DNA of 64,000 nt from Pachypanchax playfairii (GCA_006937955.1 SSNP01000015.1:5424786-5488785), one strand, 5' to 3'. Numbered from the stretch's first letter, positions 40,240 to 50,825 are shown. A program made the numbers and translations. Notes: generated by a model from the sequence alone, not told the origin.

Positions 40240-43200
40240 ACAATTCAAAACATCAAGTTTTTGGGTAAGAGTTCATGTTTGGAATAGATTGATAGATTTG
40301 AGGGTCAGTAATTATTTGATTTTGGACGTTTTTTCTTAAGTGTCCAAGGAGACACAGCTGGTATCTGTTCTGATCTGACACACAGAAGACTCTCTTCAGG
40401 GGTAGCTGTGGGCACATTATACTCATGTATTAAAAAACAAGTCACACACATACACTCACACTTTTAAGATTTGCCTGAGTGTCTCTCCCTTTTGACGAAG
40501 CTTAAAGTTTGTGCTGGACCTGAGATTTGACATTTAGCTGTGCTTATACAGACGAAGGCTGCAAGGTTTCCCATAATGCACTGAGCACTTTCTCTCTCTT
40601 TTCCTCTCGTGATGTATTTATGTGTCGACACTGCCATTACTGCTTGTCACTAACTGTGTCTCTTCTCCATAGTTTGCGTTTTTCTCTCCCTGCAGGTATG
40701 TGTGGCCCTAATCTGTCTGATCTACAGTTACTGGTCCAAATAACAACCGAGAACTGCCCAGTGATTGTTTGTTGGTGTTCTCTGTTCTCCCGCTGTCCTT
40801 TCTCTCTTTTCATCCTTCCAAACCAAACTGCTTCAGGCAGACAGCCGTCTTCCTTGTTTTTGTTCTAATGGAAGTTTATTTCTGTTATTTTTTTCTTCTC
40901 TCCACTGTCACCAAGTGCTTGCTCAGAGAAAAGGACTGTTTCTTTCTGTAAGGGGATTGTGAGAACGGTCTTTGATTTGAATTAGAGTTATAAATAAAAC
41001 TGAATTGATTTGATTACAGAATTACAGAAATCACTTGACTGTTGTTACTGTCTCAAAAGGTTGTGAAACAAATTCTCAAGTGAAGATATCGTCATTTTAG
41101 TCCAGGCCAGATTCATTCATTTTTTGCAAGTTTATTTTATTTTCATTCCATTGAGCCACTATTTAACAGCAACGTCTGCTTTTCATTTGTTGATTTTCAT
41201 TTTTTATTGTTTTTTTGTTTCAAATTATGTCAGTGAATGTTCTGATGAACCTCAAAAATACCAACAAGACTTTTTTTTTTTTTTTAATTCTTGGAGACAT
41301 TTTGCTTTTCTGATGAAGCTCCTCAGTAGAAGCAAAATAACAAACAGGGTCAAGGATTGTTGTGGGTTTTTCTGTCCTTATTATTGTATCAGCAATTCTG
41401 TCCATGCCTCTTGTTATTATTTACAAATTTTAAAAAGTATTTGTGTAAAATCTAATGCAATTATAGGAGCCTCTTTTTTTTTTGTCTCAACCTTTAGAGT
41501 TGATGCCTTGATAGCATGTCACAGTGAGCGTGTTACAGGCTGGATTGTGAGGAAAAAGAAAAACAGATCATTTACTGCTTTGGTCATTCCTCCCCCATGG
41601 CTGTATGATTCACACATGAATTTAGCACTGAGGTACCAACAATCAGTATCAGAGAGCAGAGGTCACATGTCTGCTCTGATTGCATTCCTGCCATTGAGTT
41701 GAACTCCTCGGTGTGTCGTGTGTAACAGGAAGCAGGAATAAAGGAGCTTTTACATCAGATATTGCTCTTACAGAAAAAATTCTCAACGTGATTTAAATGT
41801 TTTAAAAAAATGTGCAAATATCCTTGTGATGGCAGATACGTTTCTGTAAAAAAAAATCAAATAAAGACAGACCCCTCAACGTCTCATTTCATTTCTTTTT
41901 CATCATAACTTTTTCTCTGAGGGGAAGAACAAGCGTTTTCTTCTGTGAAAGAGGCAATAATGGTAAACACAATCAACCGCACGCATGAGGTAATATCCTA
42001 ATGGGATTTTCAAATGATTTTTACAGTCTGTTAAATTACTTTTTCCCCTCTTTTTATGTAGAAATCTATGTTGTGTTTAAAGATGTATAACCCAAACTGA
42101 ACAATACACCCTCTTTCCTCTGATGTTATCTCTTTAATTGAACTTTGTTGATGAACTTAAACCATCAATGTCCTTGAGACAAATGCAGATTGGAGCCAGA
42201 GCGTCCCATTCCTAATGAGCTCACCAGACTGTGTAAATTCATACAAAGGGTTGAATCAATCAAATACTTTTTTGTTTGTTTGTTTTTCTTTATGTGTCAT
42301 GCTGCTCAATGTTTACCATTATTATAACAGGGAAAATACAAGTGTTGGTTATTATATGGTAAGAGAGAAAGAGAGGATTGGAAAACTGCAGCAGGGAATG
42401 ACATGAGAAGAAACTGCCTCGGGTCGGTTGTTGGGGCTTCGCACCAGGTGGTGCACAAAATGTGCATTGTTTCCAAAAGTAGGTTAAATAAATTCAAAGT
42501 AATTATCTGCACTTTAACCATGTTATATATCATCTACTGTAAGTTATAGATAGAATGCAACAACTTAAACCGCATTAGTGTTAAAAGCTTGAGAATATCG
42601 GCTAACCTATTTTAATCCCTTTTTTTAAACCTAAAATAGTCAAAGACAAAGGGATTTATAGTCTACTTTTGCCCTTGAGTGAGATAAATAGTGCTGCAGA
42701 ATTAACTGGTGTGAATGAGGGAGAGAGCAGGATGGAGCTCAGATAGAGAGATAATCTCTTTTGTAGTTTTTATCCCTAAACTGGTGGTTGTGTCCCCTTA
42801 TCCCAGCCACTTAGCTCCTGCACAGTGCAAGTGATGCCACGCACTTAGGCTGCAAAAAGCAGGTCAATATGACCACAGAGAGAAAAAGAGGAAAGAAGGA
42901 AAAAAAAAAACACGTGCATCACATGGATAGCCTTGGGATTATTTCTCACAAAATGTCTTAATTCCTCTGTTCACTAATGATCCAGGGAAAATGCCCTCTA
43001 ATCTCCATTCCATTAATTAAAAAGAGCATGAGCCCATGGAAAACCTCACCATCTGCTGCTGTTTCTGTTCTGCAGACAGATTTTGTTTTCAGTTTTTAAC
43101 TAGGAGAGGAGAAAAAAAATGAGGGTTTCTGGAGCAAACGGTTGGAGCGCACATTGAAGTGGATAATAAACAGATGCAGCAATTCTGTTTCAGTGTTAAT

Positions 43201-43900
43201 TCAATGAAAAATGGAGGTCTGTGGATTTGTGCACTTTTGAAAATATGAGACTTTGTAAGAATATATCACCAGGTTAAAACTTCAAAGGTGTTTTTTTATA
43301 AATGTATTATATACTAATGAAAAATTACTTTGATCCCCCACTTTCTCTTATTTTTTGAAGATTTATGAGAAATTCTTACATCTGCTAATCCATAACCTAC
43401 CAGGAATGTATTTTCAGAAATGTATTTTTGCTCTTTTATCAACTAGTATCATTCAAAAATATTAGATTTTTTTTTTTTTTTGTAAAAAAGTACCTTTTAA
43501 CTCAGTTATTTATTTATTTTTATTTTTTTACTTCTCATCACTTTTCTGAGTCACTCTAAATATAAACTTCGCACCGCATAAAGGTGTTTTATCAGATTAT
43601 GTTCAATATTAGTTCAAAAGATGAAACAATCCCATAAGAAATTGAATGTGGCACTTTTGACCTGGGGTCAAAGCCCAAAGACCGTGACACGAATTTGATC
43701 AGGCTACTATGGCAGGAGAGATTATCCGAGCAGATGTCGTTTCCCCCTCTGTTGAAACAGTGGGGCCAATAATAAACACGCGCACACGCAGACACGCAGA
43801 ACGCACACAAATCTAGGAGATAGGCTTGCTGCCCTTGCACAAATCTTTCTCCTCTGTTTTCTGTCAGGCAGACAGGCGCAGCTCCACTCCCACGGATGTC
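40240..43900. other. Upstream flank of gene 1
   Basis: No second gene is supported. A 192-codon frame at 41124-41702 crosses T runs and has no domain. On the minus strand at about 41288-41327 the sequence CTGAGGAGCTTCATCAGAAA followed by AGCAAAATGTC resembles the end of Penelope-type fish repeats, probably a scrap. Poly-T and poly-A tracts are frequent. A TATAAA at 43561-43566 lies 420 bases before the start codon of gene 1, but no promoter can be assigned with confidence. Confidence 0.4.
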
Positions 43901-43905
43901 AAGTT

Positions 43906-43924
43906 TTCTTTTTTTCTTTTACAG
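43906..43924 (+). promoter_or_regulatory. Candidate 5'-UTR splice acceptor of gene 1
   Basis: A strong pyrimidine tract ends in ACAG at 43921-43924, 56 bases before the ATG. It could be the acceptor of a 5'-UTR intron. Variable exons of clustered protocadherins normally have their own promoter and no such intron, so transcript data are needed to decide. Confidence 0.3.
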
Positions 43925-43980
43925 ACTCTGTTTTGCAGTTTGAATCGATTGTGATTTATTTATCTCGCATCAGACAACAA

Positions 43981-46900
43981 ATGGACACGCACGGACCGAG
44001 GACAGGATTGGATGGGAAATGGCTTGTGAGCCGTTTTGCACTGTTCACTTGTTTCTTTCATGCAGTCTGGGGACAAATACGCTACTCCATCCCAGAGGAG
44101 CAAGAACATGGAGCTTTTATCGGCAACATTGCAGAGGACCTGGGCTTGGATTTGAACAAGCTCTCTGTGCGCAGATTCCGGATAGTGTCCGGTTCCAAGA
44201 AGCAATATGTAGAGGTTAATTTGGAAAACGGAGTTTTATTTGTCAATGAACGAATTGATCGTGAAGAACTATGTGAACAGAGTTTATCCTGTTCATTTCA
44301 TCTGCAAGTGGTCATAGAAAACCCTCTGGAGTTGTACAGGGTGGAGATCGAAATTCTGGACGTGAATGATAACTCTCCGACCTTCCCATGGACCGAGTTT
44401 AATCTGGACATTTCAGAGTCTGCTGCGCCAGGATCCCGTTTCCCTCTGGAGAGCGCGCAGGACCTGGACGTGGGACCAAACGCGCTCCGCACATACTTGC
44501 TGAGTGTAAACGAACATTTCTTTTTGGACATACAGACGCGCAGTGACGGCAGCAAATTTGCAGAGCTAGTGCTCCAAAGCCCACTGGACAGGGAGCAACA
44601 GAGTGCTCATCAGATGGTGCTGACAGCCGTTGATGGAGGCGCACCGGAGAGATCGGGCACTGCGCAAATTGACATCACCGTTTTGGACGCAAACGATAAC
44701 GCGCCGGTTTTCGATCAGTCGTTCTACAGAGTGAGACTCGCTGAAAACGCACCCAAAGGAACAGTTGTCATAAAACTCAACGCATCCGACTTGGATGAGG
44801 GTCCCAATGCGGATATCACCTATTCGTTTAGCGGCCACGCTCCCATCAAAGTGCGCCAGCTTTTCAGCGTGGACCCTCACACGGGTGAAATCAAAGTCAA
44901 GGGTGTGATAGACTATGAAAAAGCCAGGATGCATGAAATTTACGTCCAGGCCAAAGATAAAGGTCCATCTGCTGTGGCGGTTCACTGCAAAGTGCTCGTG
45001 AACGTCCTGGATAAGAATGACAACCTTCCAGAGGTGATCCTGACATCAGTGTCAACACCTGTACAGGAGGACGCACCGCCGGGGACAGTGATAGCTGTCA
45101 TCAGCGTCATGGACAAAGACTCGGGAGAAAACGGGAACGTGGACTGTGAAATCCCCCACCACGTTCCGTTTCAGCTCCACTCGTCCTTTAAGAACTACTA
45201 CACATTGGTAACTTCTGATTTTCTGGACAGAGAGACTGTCGCAGAGTATAACATCACTCTGACAGCAAGAGATATGGGTTCACCACCTCTGTTTACTAGG
45301 AAAACTATTCTCGTGCAGGTGTCCGATGTGAATGATAACGCGCCTCATTTCAAACAGCCTTCATACTCTGTTTATCTGACAGAGAATAACGCACCTGGGG
45401 CATCCGTTTGCTCTGTGACTGCGCTGGATCCTGATTGCGGTCAGAATGCATATTTATCCTACTCTATACTGGAGGGTGACATACAGGGAATGTCTGTGTC
45501 AACGTATGTGTCAATTAACTCAGACAACGGGAACATTTACGCGCTGCGATCATTTGACCACGAGCAGCTTAAAAACTTTCAGATCACAGTTCAGGCCCAG
45601 GACGCCGGCTTTCCTCCTCTGAAAAACAACGTTTCAGTAATTATCTTCATTCTGGACCAAAACGACAACGCCCCTCTGATCGTGTCACCTGTTCCACAGA
45701 ACGGGACGGCACCCAACGAAGTTGTGCCCCGATCAGCTGACCCTGGTCATCTAGTTACCAGAATCAACGCGGTAGACGCAGACGCAGGACAGAACTCTCG
45801 TCTTTTTTATCAGCTGCTCCAGGCCACAGACCCCAGTTTATTCAGCATCGCTCTGTACACAGGCGAAATCAGAACGATGCGCCAGATAGAGGAGAAAGAG
45901 CCCACCAGGCACAGACTGGTCATTCTGGTGAAGGACAATGGTCAACCACCCCTCTCGGCCACAGTTTCCATCATCCTGTCAGTGGTTGACAGCCTGCCAG
46001 AGTCGCAACCCGATTTGGGCGACCTGTCACAAAGCCCACATCACAGTTCCGACCTCACCCTGTACTTAATCGTGGCTCTGGGCGCGATCTCCTTCACGTC
46101 TCTGCTGGCCATCATCGTCCTCGTCACAGTGAGGAGATTGAAGGGCAGAGCGTCAAGCAAAAAGTCAAGCTTCCCCTCCGTCAGCGGTTGCTGCGTCTGC
46201 TCCTCCACCCCAGAACTGTCCAGCACCACCACAGAGGTGTTCAAGAAGTCTAACTTAAATGTTCGCATGTCCACTGGCGCGCCAGTCTGCGCAGAGACAA
46301 ACAGCAACGGCGCGCTCCCGCAAATGTACTGCTACAAAATGTGCTTAACACCGGAATCATCCAAGAGTGACTTCATGTTCCTCAAACCGTGCAGTCCGGT
46401 GTTGTCGGTTCAACAAAACAACGCCAAGAGCACCGATTACCTGACTTCAGGCTGGAGCGCGCTGGACCGTAATGAGCTGTCCAGCAGCAGAGCGGCAACC
46501 CCAAACGAGGTAAATAAGAAGGGAAAAAAAAGGGGGGGGGGGGCATTTTTATTTTAAGCATTCTCAGTTAGTTTCTCATGTTAGTTTTGCTAATAGTTAA
46601 AGATTTGGATTTTCTGTGAAACTTTTTCTTGTATTTGTTCTATTATGTTTATAACAGCTTTTTAGTTAATGTCCAAAATGATTTTGCTGGTTTTCCCACT
46701 TCAAAAAGAAAAATAGAAGGTGGTTTTCCAAACTAACTTCTTTCATCATAGTGACATTCAGGGAAAATATCTCCTTCTCATGACACTGTGGAGTTCTGTG
46801 TGAATGAGAAACATCTCATAAACACATTATAGAAGCATTGCTGACTATAAATAGACATTTTATCTTCTTCCATTCCCAGTTATTGAGATGCTTGAACAGG

Positions 46901-48185
46901 AAAGACACACAAAGTGTGTCACTGGCTCTGAAGGTCTCACGTGATTGGTGATATGTTTAATTTGGAATGTGGTTGTTCATTCTACCAAACTGGAAATTAT
47001 TAACACACATTCATTTTAGACTAACTCTGGATATTGCAGGATGATCTGCTCATAAAACCAGGGATGTGAGAGATTGTAATTTCTGCTTCTCTCTGTCTAT
47101 TGGAATAGTGTTGTGTGTAACTGGCTATTTAACTGGTTAAAATAAAGTTTAAAAATGACAAAGTATAGATATTAAAACTCTAAATACAAAGTACAACCAG
47201 GAACCACATGAGGTAAAAGCATAAACAATGCAAAAGCAACATAGAATTGGTAAATCAAGGAAGTAACACAAACAATATTAAACAACAATTGTTCCATATT
47301 TGATTCACCTCTTAGTCTAATTAGCATTTATTTTAATATATTTTTATTTTTTTTCTGTTTCAGCTAAAGTATTTAAACAAGAACTTGATGTGGACCAAGA
47401 ACCAACGTAACTCAGCTTATAAAAGGTGACTCTGATTCACTCCTGAGAACAAATTATTGATCTGCATCGTGATTATTAACGTTTTTGTTGCTTTATTTTT
47501 AGATATAGCTCATCAAATATGGAGGGAAGTCTGCCACGCCAACAGAAATATGAAAGTGATGGGTTTTCCTGCTCAGTGGCACCACAGTACTGGACGTGGG
47601 GAAACCATATGAATGGTATGTAGAACTTTGATGGAATATTGTTCACAAAAAAGGGAGGTAAATGGAATAAGCCAGTGAAACTAAAAGGCACATAATACCA
47701 ACCCCCGCTTAAACCCCCAAAATGGAGAGGGGGGATTTAACTGTGTCAGTATGAGGATTATTTAAACCCCAAAGTATTATTTGCAAAAAAAAAAAAAAGG
47801 AATTATACATTGCTCTTAAAACCAGTATCCAGATCCAGTGTAGTGTATTTACATATAAGCTCATTTCATGAATAATCTCCTGAACGGGCTAATTTATGCA
47901 CATTTTTTTACAGATTGTAAGAGGTCTCTTCAGGAAGGAGCAGTTCCTAACTACTCATGGACTCCAAAATATGCTCAACCTCATTCGGAAGCACCAGATT
48001 ATCAACACAATGTGTACATCCCCGGCACCACGTCTGGCTGCAGCAGTCTGAAGCTGACTCCCAGAGGAGAGCTGGATGTTTACAACACCTTCTCAACCTT
48101 TGGGAAGAAAAAGAAATTCATCTCAAATTATGAACAATCTTTTGATACTGACGACGGATTCACAAGAGATTCTATTTTCAAATGA
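43981..48185 (+). CDS. Protocadherin, clustered-alpha/delta-2-like, four exons (gene 1)
   Basis: A calcium-dependent homophilic adhesion receptor of the plasma membrane, probably neuronal by family. Spliced model: 43981-46509, 47364-47425, 47503-47615, 47914-48185, giving 991 residues with all junctions in frame. The start is the first ATG (A at -3, G at +4); upstream codons in frame lack an ATG. Residues 1-31 are a signal peptide, followed by QIRYSIPEEQEHG. Six cadherin repeats follow, with linker motifs DVNDN 127, DANDN 236, DKNDN 344, DVNDN 449 and DQNDN 559. EC1 has the C-x5-C loop (CEQSLSC). The membrane helix is at about 692-717. YCYKMCLTPESSKSDFMFLK starts at 783, a motif shared with delta-2 and alpha-type protocadherins. 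The large exon ends in PNE, as alpha-C2 does. All four exons are private: no other variable exon precedes them in the window. Orthology (alpha-C2-like, pcdh10-like, or a fish lineage gene) is not settled. Confidence 0.93.
46510..47363 (+). other. Intron 1 of gene 1
   Basis: Begins GTAAATAAG. A run of A8 and then G11 lies about 15 bases inside it. If the intron is retained, the frame continues for 15 codons from 46510 to a stop at 46555-46557 with a Lys/Gly-rich end. No other feature is seen. Confidence 0.75.
47364..47425 (+). CDS. Gene 1, exon 2
   Basis: 62 bases between a TTTTCTGTTTCAG acceptor and an AAAAG|GTGACT donor. It enters in phase 0 and leaves with two bases over. It encodes residues 844-863 and part of Arg864. 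Its size is close to the 59-base first constant exon of mammalian alpha and gamma protocadherins, but the Asn-x-Asp-Trp-Arg core of those is not conserved. Confidence 0.85.
47503..47615 (+). CDS. Gene 1, exon 3
   Basis: 113 bases between a TTTATTTTTAG acceptor and a GAATG|GTATGT donor. It completes Arg864, then encodes residues 865-901 and the first base of Asp902. The sequence is rich in Ser, Gln and aromatic residues (for example APQYWTWGNHMN at its end) and has no named domain. Confidence 0.85.
47914..48185 (+). CDS. Gene 1, last coding exon
   Basis: Acceptor CATTTTTTTACAG at 47901-47913; stop TGA at 48183-48185. It encodes residues 902-991. Three family marks are seen in order: NYSWTPKY (914-921), DYQHNVYIPG (930-939) and TFSTFGKKKK (960-969). 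Alpha-protocadherin constant tails carry SWTFKYG, an IIPG and FITFGKKE in the same order. Delta-2 members such as PCDH10 and PCDH18 carry a DYRSN-x-x-x-PG and SFSTFGK. The exon thus bridges the two groups. Confidence 0.9.
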
Positions 48186-48478
48186 CATGCCATCAACTCT
48201 TTGTTTTGGGGCAAATTGAGATTGGAATCAGCAAAATGGACACTGACTACTTACTGGTTGCTATTTTGTAAACTGCACTGAATTGCTTTCACTTTGCTCT
48301 AGATTCTCTGATGTGCAATGCCTAGTTATTTTAAATATTCATTTACAGTCATGTACTCATCCTGCTTTTGAATGAACAGGAAAAATGGCTGTAATGTAAC
48401 AGCTCTTACACAATAATTGTTCTGAGCGGTAGCACGGATTATAAACCCTGTCTTTAAAGAGATGGAAATGTAATGATA

Positions 48479-48484
48479 AATAAA
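48479..48484 (+). terminator. Proximal poly(A) signal of gene 1
   Basis: AATAAA 294 bases after the stop codon, in an AT-rich 3' flank. Confidence 0.45.
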
Positions 48485-48698
48485 TTGGTTGTTATTCTAT
48501 GTAAATAAGTGACAATAAGATGTTTTATGCTATAAAAATATATGAGTATATTCTACTGTAAATCAACATAGCGTTTCCTACAAGTCACAGTTAATGTTAT
48601 AAATACATATTAATCTGTAAATGTGTGTTATTTTACAGTAAAATTATTCTGTTTGTGGATGTAGCTGTGTTGTTTCCCTTTGTGTGTCCAAGCAGTGA

Positions 48699-48704
48699 AA
48701 TAAA
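48699..48704 (+). terminator. Distal poly(A) signal of gene 1
   Basis: AATAAA 514 bases after the stop codon, preceded by a GT-rich stretch. It is a likely 3' end of the transcript. Confidence 0.55.
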
Positions 48705-48719
48705 AACCTGTTGGAAACA

Positions 48720-49378
48720 TGATTATTTTCATACTTTATATTTTTATTGTTTATAAAAATGTAAAACAAAGGCTCTCTACCATATTGGCCTTCACACATG
48801 TTTTTAATATGATTAATGAATCATTTTAAAGCGTTTGTTTTCCTGTCAGTTCAACTTATGACACACCCTCTTCACATCATCTGGTTTTGTAAGACCTTGT
48901 CCTGCTTTTTAGAAAGTATACAGGTAGTTGGTTACTGAAAATGTGCTGGTGAAGATATTTAGCAATCCACTGCTTGACAATCAGTTCAAACTATGTAAAT
49001 TTGATTTATTTTGTCTCTTTATCCAATAAGTTTTCTTAAGTCCGACTGAAAGGTGCAGAGTTCCAAGCTTTGAAATGGTGTCTAACTTTTCATTTTTTAT
49101 GACACATGCAAATCACTCTCCCTTCACTTGCTCCTGAGTGTTGTTAGACTGTTTCTTGGGCTCTCAGACATCATAATGAAATTCTGTGTTTGTGACACGC
49201 TCAGGTCTGAATAAAACTTTTAGAAGCATTATAACTCTTTTAACAAAACATGGTGTAAATGTATGTTGTTTGACACTTAAAAGGCAAGTATGAATGTTTT
49301 TATGAGCTTCGAGTGAGTCTCAATTTTGAAAATACAGGAATACATCTCTTTCTTTACGTCTTACATGGAAATTGAAAA
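48720..49378. other. Intergenic stretch after gene 1
   Basis: No gene or clear repeat. It ends at the left target-site duplication of the Penelope-like element. Confidence 0.5.
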
Positions 49379-49391
49379 TTATTTGTGAACT
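49379..49391 (+). repeat. Target-site duplication, left
   Basis: TTATTTGTGAACT, identical to 50813-50825. It flanks the Penelope-like element. Confidence 0.9.
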
Positions 49392-49483
49392 CTTGAGGTA
49401 GGTTCTTGCTGAGTGTTAAAATATCATCCTGTTTTTGGTTCTTTTTAAACTCAGAGTTCATGAGAGGTGTATTACCTGTTGCT

Positions 49484-49517
49484 GACATGTTTCGGCGTTT
49501 ACTTCCGCCTTCTTCAG
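49484..49517 (-). ncRNA. Hammerhead-ribozyme-like core, left arm
   Basis: The same core as at 50720-50753, on the opposite strand because of the inverted arms. The core bases are the same. Confidence 0.45.
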
Positions 49518-49572
49518 AGCTGTTGTTGCTGTAGATGTTACTTCCTTTTATGAGCGGGCAGCAGGGGACGAT

Positions 49573-49589
49573 GTCGCCCCCTGCTGCCC
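49573..49589 (-). promoter_or_regulatory. CTCF-like motif in the left arm
   Basis: On the minus strand GGGCAGCAGGGGGCGAC, close to the CTCF core consensus (CCASYAGRKGGCR). The other side of the hairpin holds a weaker version with GGGGAC. Sequence match only. Confidence 0.35.
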
Positions 49590-49714
49590 GCTTCTTCCCT
49601 GGTGATGATGGAGTCCCAGCTGTGGTCTAACAAGTAGACTCCATCGTCCCGGTTCATGGTGTTGTGGCCACGTCTTCTTATTTCAATCGCCTCCTTTATC
49701 CATCTTTTGTATTT

Positions 49715-50699
49715 AACAAAACACCTGAACAATATGGATGAAACCAACAACATCAAGTTCACATACGAAGAAGAGAAAGACAACAGCATAACATTCATGG
49801 ACATGAAAATAACCAGACAACCAGACGGAACACTAAAAATCAACATATACAGAAAACCCACACACACAGACCAATACTTGCTATGGACATCAGAACATCC
49901 CACAATACACAAAATGTCAGTCATCAGAACACTCTACCACAGAGCCAACATAATAACAGAAGATCAAGACCGGAAACTGGAGAATCAACACATACAAACT
50001 GCACTAAAAATCTGCGGCTACCCAAACTGGGCATTAAAAAGAGGAGAACAAGAGGCAAACAAGGAAACATACAACAGACCACCCAAGAAGACCAAAGGGA
50101 CAGTGAAACCGGAGCCAAAACCCGTCATAACCCTCCCATACATTAAAGGAACAACAGAGAAAATAATGACAGTGATGAAAAAATACAACATCAACACACC
50201 AACGAAACCATTCAAGACAATAAAACAACAACTGGTGCATCCAAAGGACAAAATACCATCCGATAAAAAATGCGGCGTTATCTACGAGATCCCATGCAAA
50301 CTGTGCCATAAAACATACATAGGAGAAACTGGAAGTCAACTCAACACACGGAAAATAGAACATCAGAAAGAATGCGAGAAAGAAACAAAACGAAGACACA
50401 CAAGAGCAACAAAACAAGAAGCAGAAACTACAATAAAAAAATCAGCCGTCACGGACCACTGCATAAGAGAAAACCATATCATGGACTGGGACAACACAAG
50501 GATCATCAACACAGAACAACAAAAATACAAAAGATGGATAAAGGAGGCGATTGAAATAAGAAGACGTGGCCACAACACCATGAACCGGGACGATGGAGTC
50601 TACTTGTTAGACCACAGCTGGGACTCCATCATCACCAGGGAAGAAGCGGGCAGCAGGGGGCGACATCGTCCCCTGCTGCCCGCTCATAAAAGGAAGTAA
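49715..50699 (+). CDS. Penelope-like RT remnant with GIY-YIG endonuclease
   Basis: An uninterrupted frame (open from an ATG at 49656 inside the left arm, 347 codons) ending at TAA 50697-50699. The N-terminal part (FTYEEEKDNSITFMDMKI and IYRKPTHTDQYLLWTSEHP) matches the end of Penelope reverse transcriptases. The GIY-YIG nuclease core follows: GVIY at 207-210 and YIGETG at 221-226, with ten residues between VIY and YIG. A C-x2-C pair (CKLC) lies in that linker and a DHCIRENH segment lies downstream, as in Penelope-type endonucleases. The protein would nick DNA for target-primed reverse transcription, but without the RT palm this copy cannot move on its own. The ATG in the arm is accidental. 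Confidence 0.85.
50648..50664 (+). promoter_or_regulatory. CTCF-like motif in the right arm
   Basis: GGGCAGCAGGGGGCGAC on the + strand, the mirror of the left-arm motif. The pair points away from each other (divergent). Confidence 0.35.
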
Positions 50700-50719
50700 C
50701 ATCTACAGCAACAACAGCT

Positions 50720-50753
50720 CTGAAGAAGGCGGAAGTAAACGCCGAAACATGTC
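50720..50753 (+). ncRNA. Hammerhead-ribozyme-like core, right arm
   Basis: CTGAAGA (50720-50726) matches the conserved CUGANGA core. A 4-bp stem GGCG/CGCC (728-731 with 740-743) with an 8-base loop follows. Then GAAAC (744-748), a self-complementary ACATGT (747-752), and C753 as the expected cleavage base after GT. One extra A (727) lies between the core and the stem. GCT before the core can pair with AGC after C753 as a short stem I. Hammerhead motifs with minimal stem III are known in Penelope-like elements. Activity is unproven. Confidence 0.5.
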
Positions 50754-50812
50754 AGCAACAGGTAATACACCTCTCATGAACTCTGAGTTTAAAAAGAACC
50801 AAAAACAGGATG

Positions 50813-50825
50813 TTATTTGTGAACT
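50813..50825 (+). repeat. Target-site duplication, right
   Basis: TTATTTGTGAACT, identical to 49379-49391. Confidence 0.9.

Larger units (their letters stand above)
49425..49714 (-). repeat. Left inverted arm of the Penelope-like element
   Basis: Reverse complement of 50523-50812. It contains an inverted copy of the C-terminal coding part and 3' end. At 49554-49592 it forms a GC-rich hairpin, unlike its AT-rich surroundings. Confidence 0.9.
49392..50812 (+). mobile_element. Penelope-like retroelement, 5'-truncated, with inverted arms
   Basis: The element is bounded by a 13-bp target-site duplication. It carries near-perfect inverted arms of 290 bases (49425-49714 and 50523-50812), plus 33 unpaired bases on its left. 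Between the arms is the 3' half of an RT plus GIY-YIG open frame. Penelope-like elements often carry terminal repeats, direct or inverted, and this fits. The RT palm with its catalytic Asp pair is missing. The reading frame has no stops, which together with the intact target duplication suggests a fairly recent insertion. Confidence 0.85.
50523..50812 (+). repeat. Right inverted arm of the Penelope-like element
   Basis: Contains the last 58 codons of the retroelement frame, a GC-rich hairpin (about 50645-50683) and the hammerhead-like core at 50720-50753. Confidence 0.9.

Noticed and set aside
41124..41702. 192-codon plus-strand frame
   Set aside because: Runs through T tracts, has a Phe-rich composition and no domain; likely chance.
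43933..43980. N-terminal extension of gene 1 starting at 43933
   Set aside because: The codon there is TTG, not ATG. The ATG at 43981 has a good context and is followed directly by the signal peptide.
44298..44985. Minus-strand frames inside gene 1 (for example 44566-44985)
   Set aside because: They are shadows of the protocadherin exon and have no family match.
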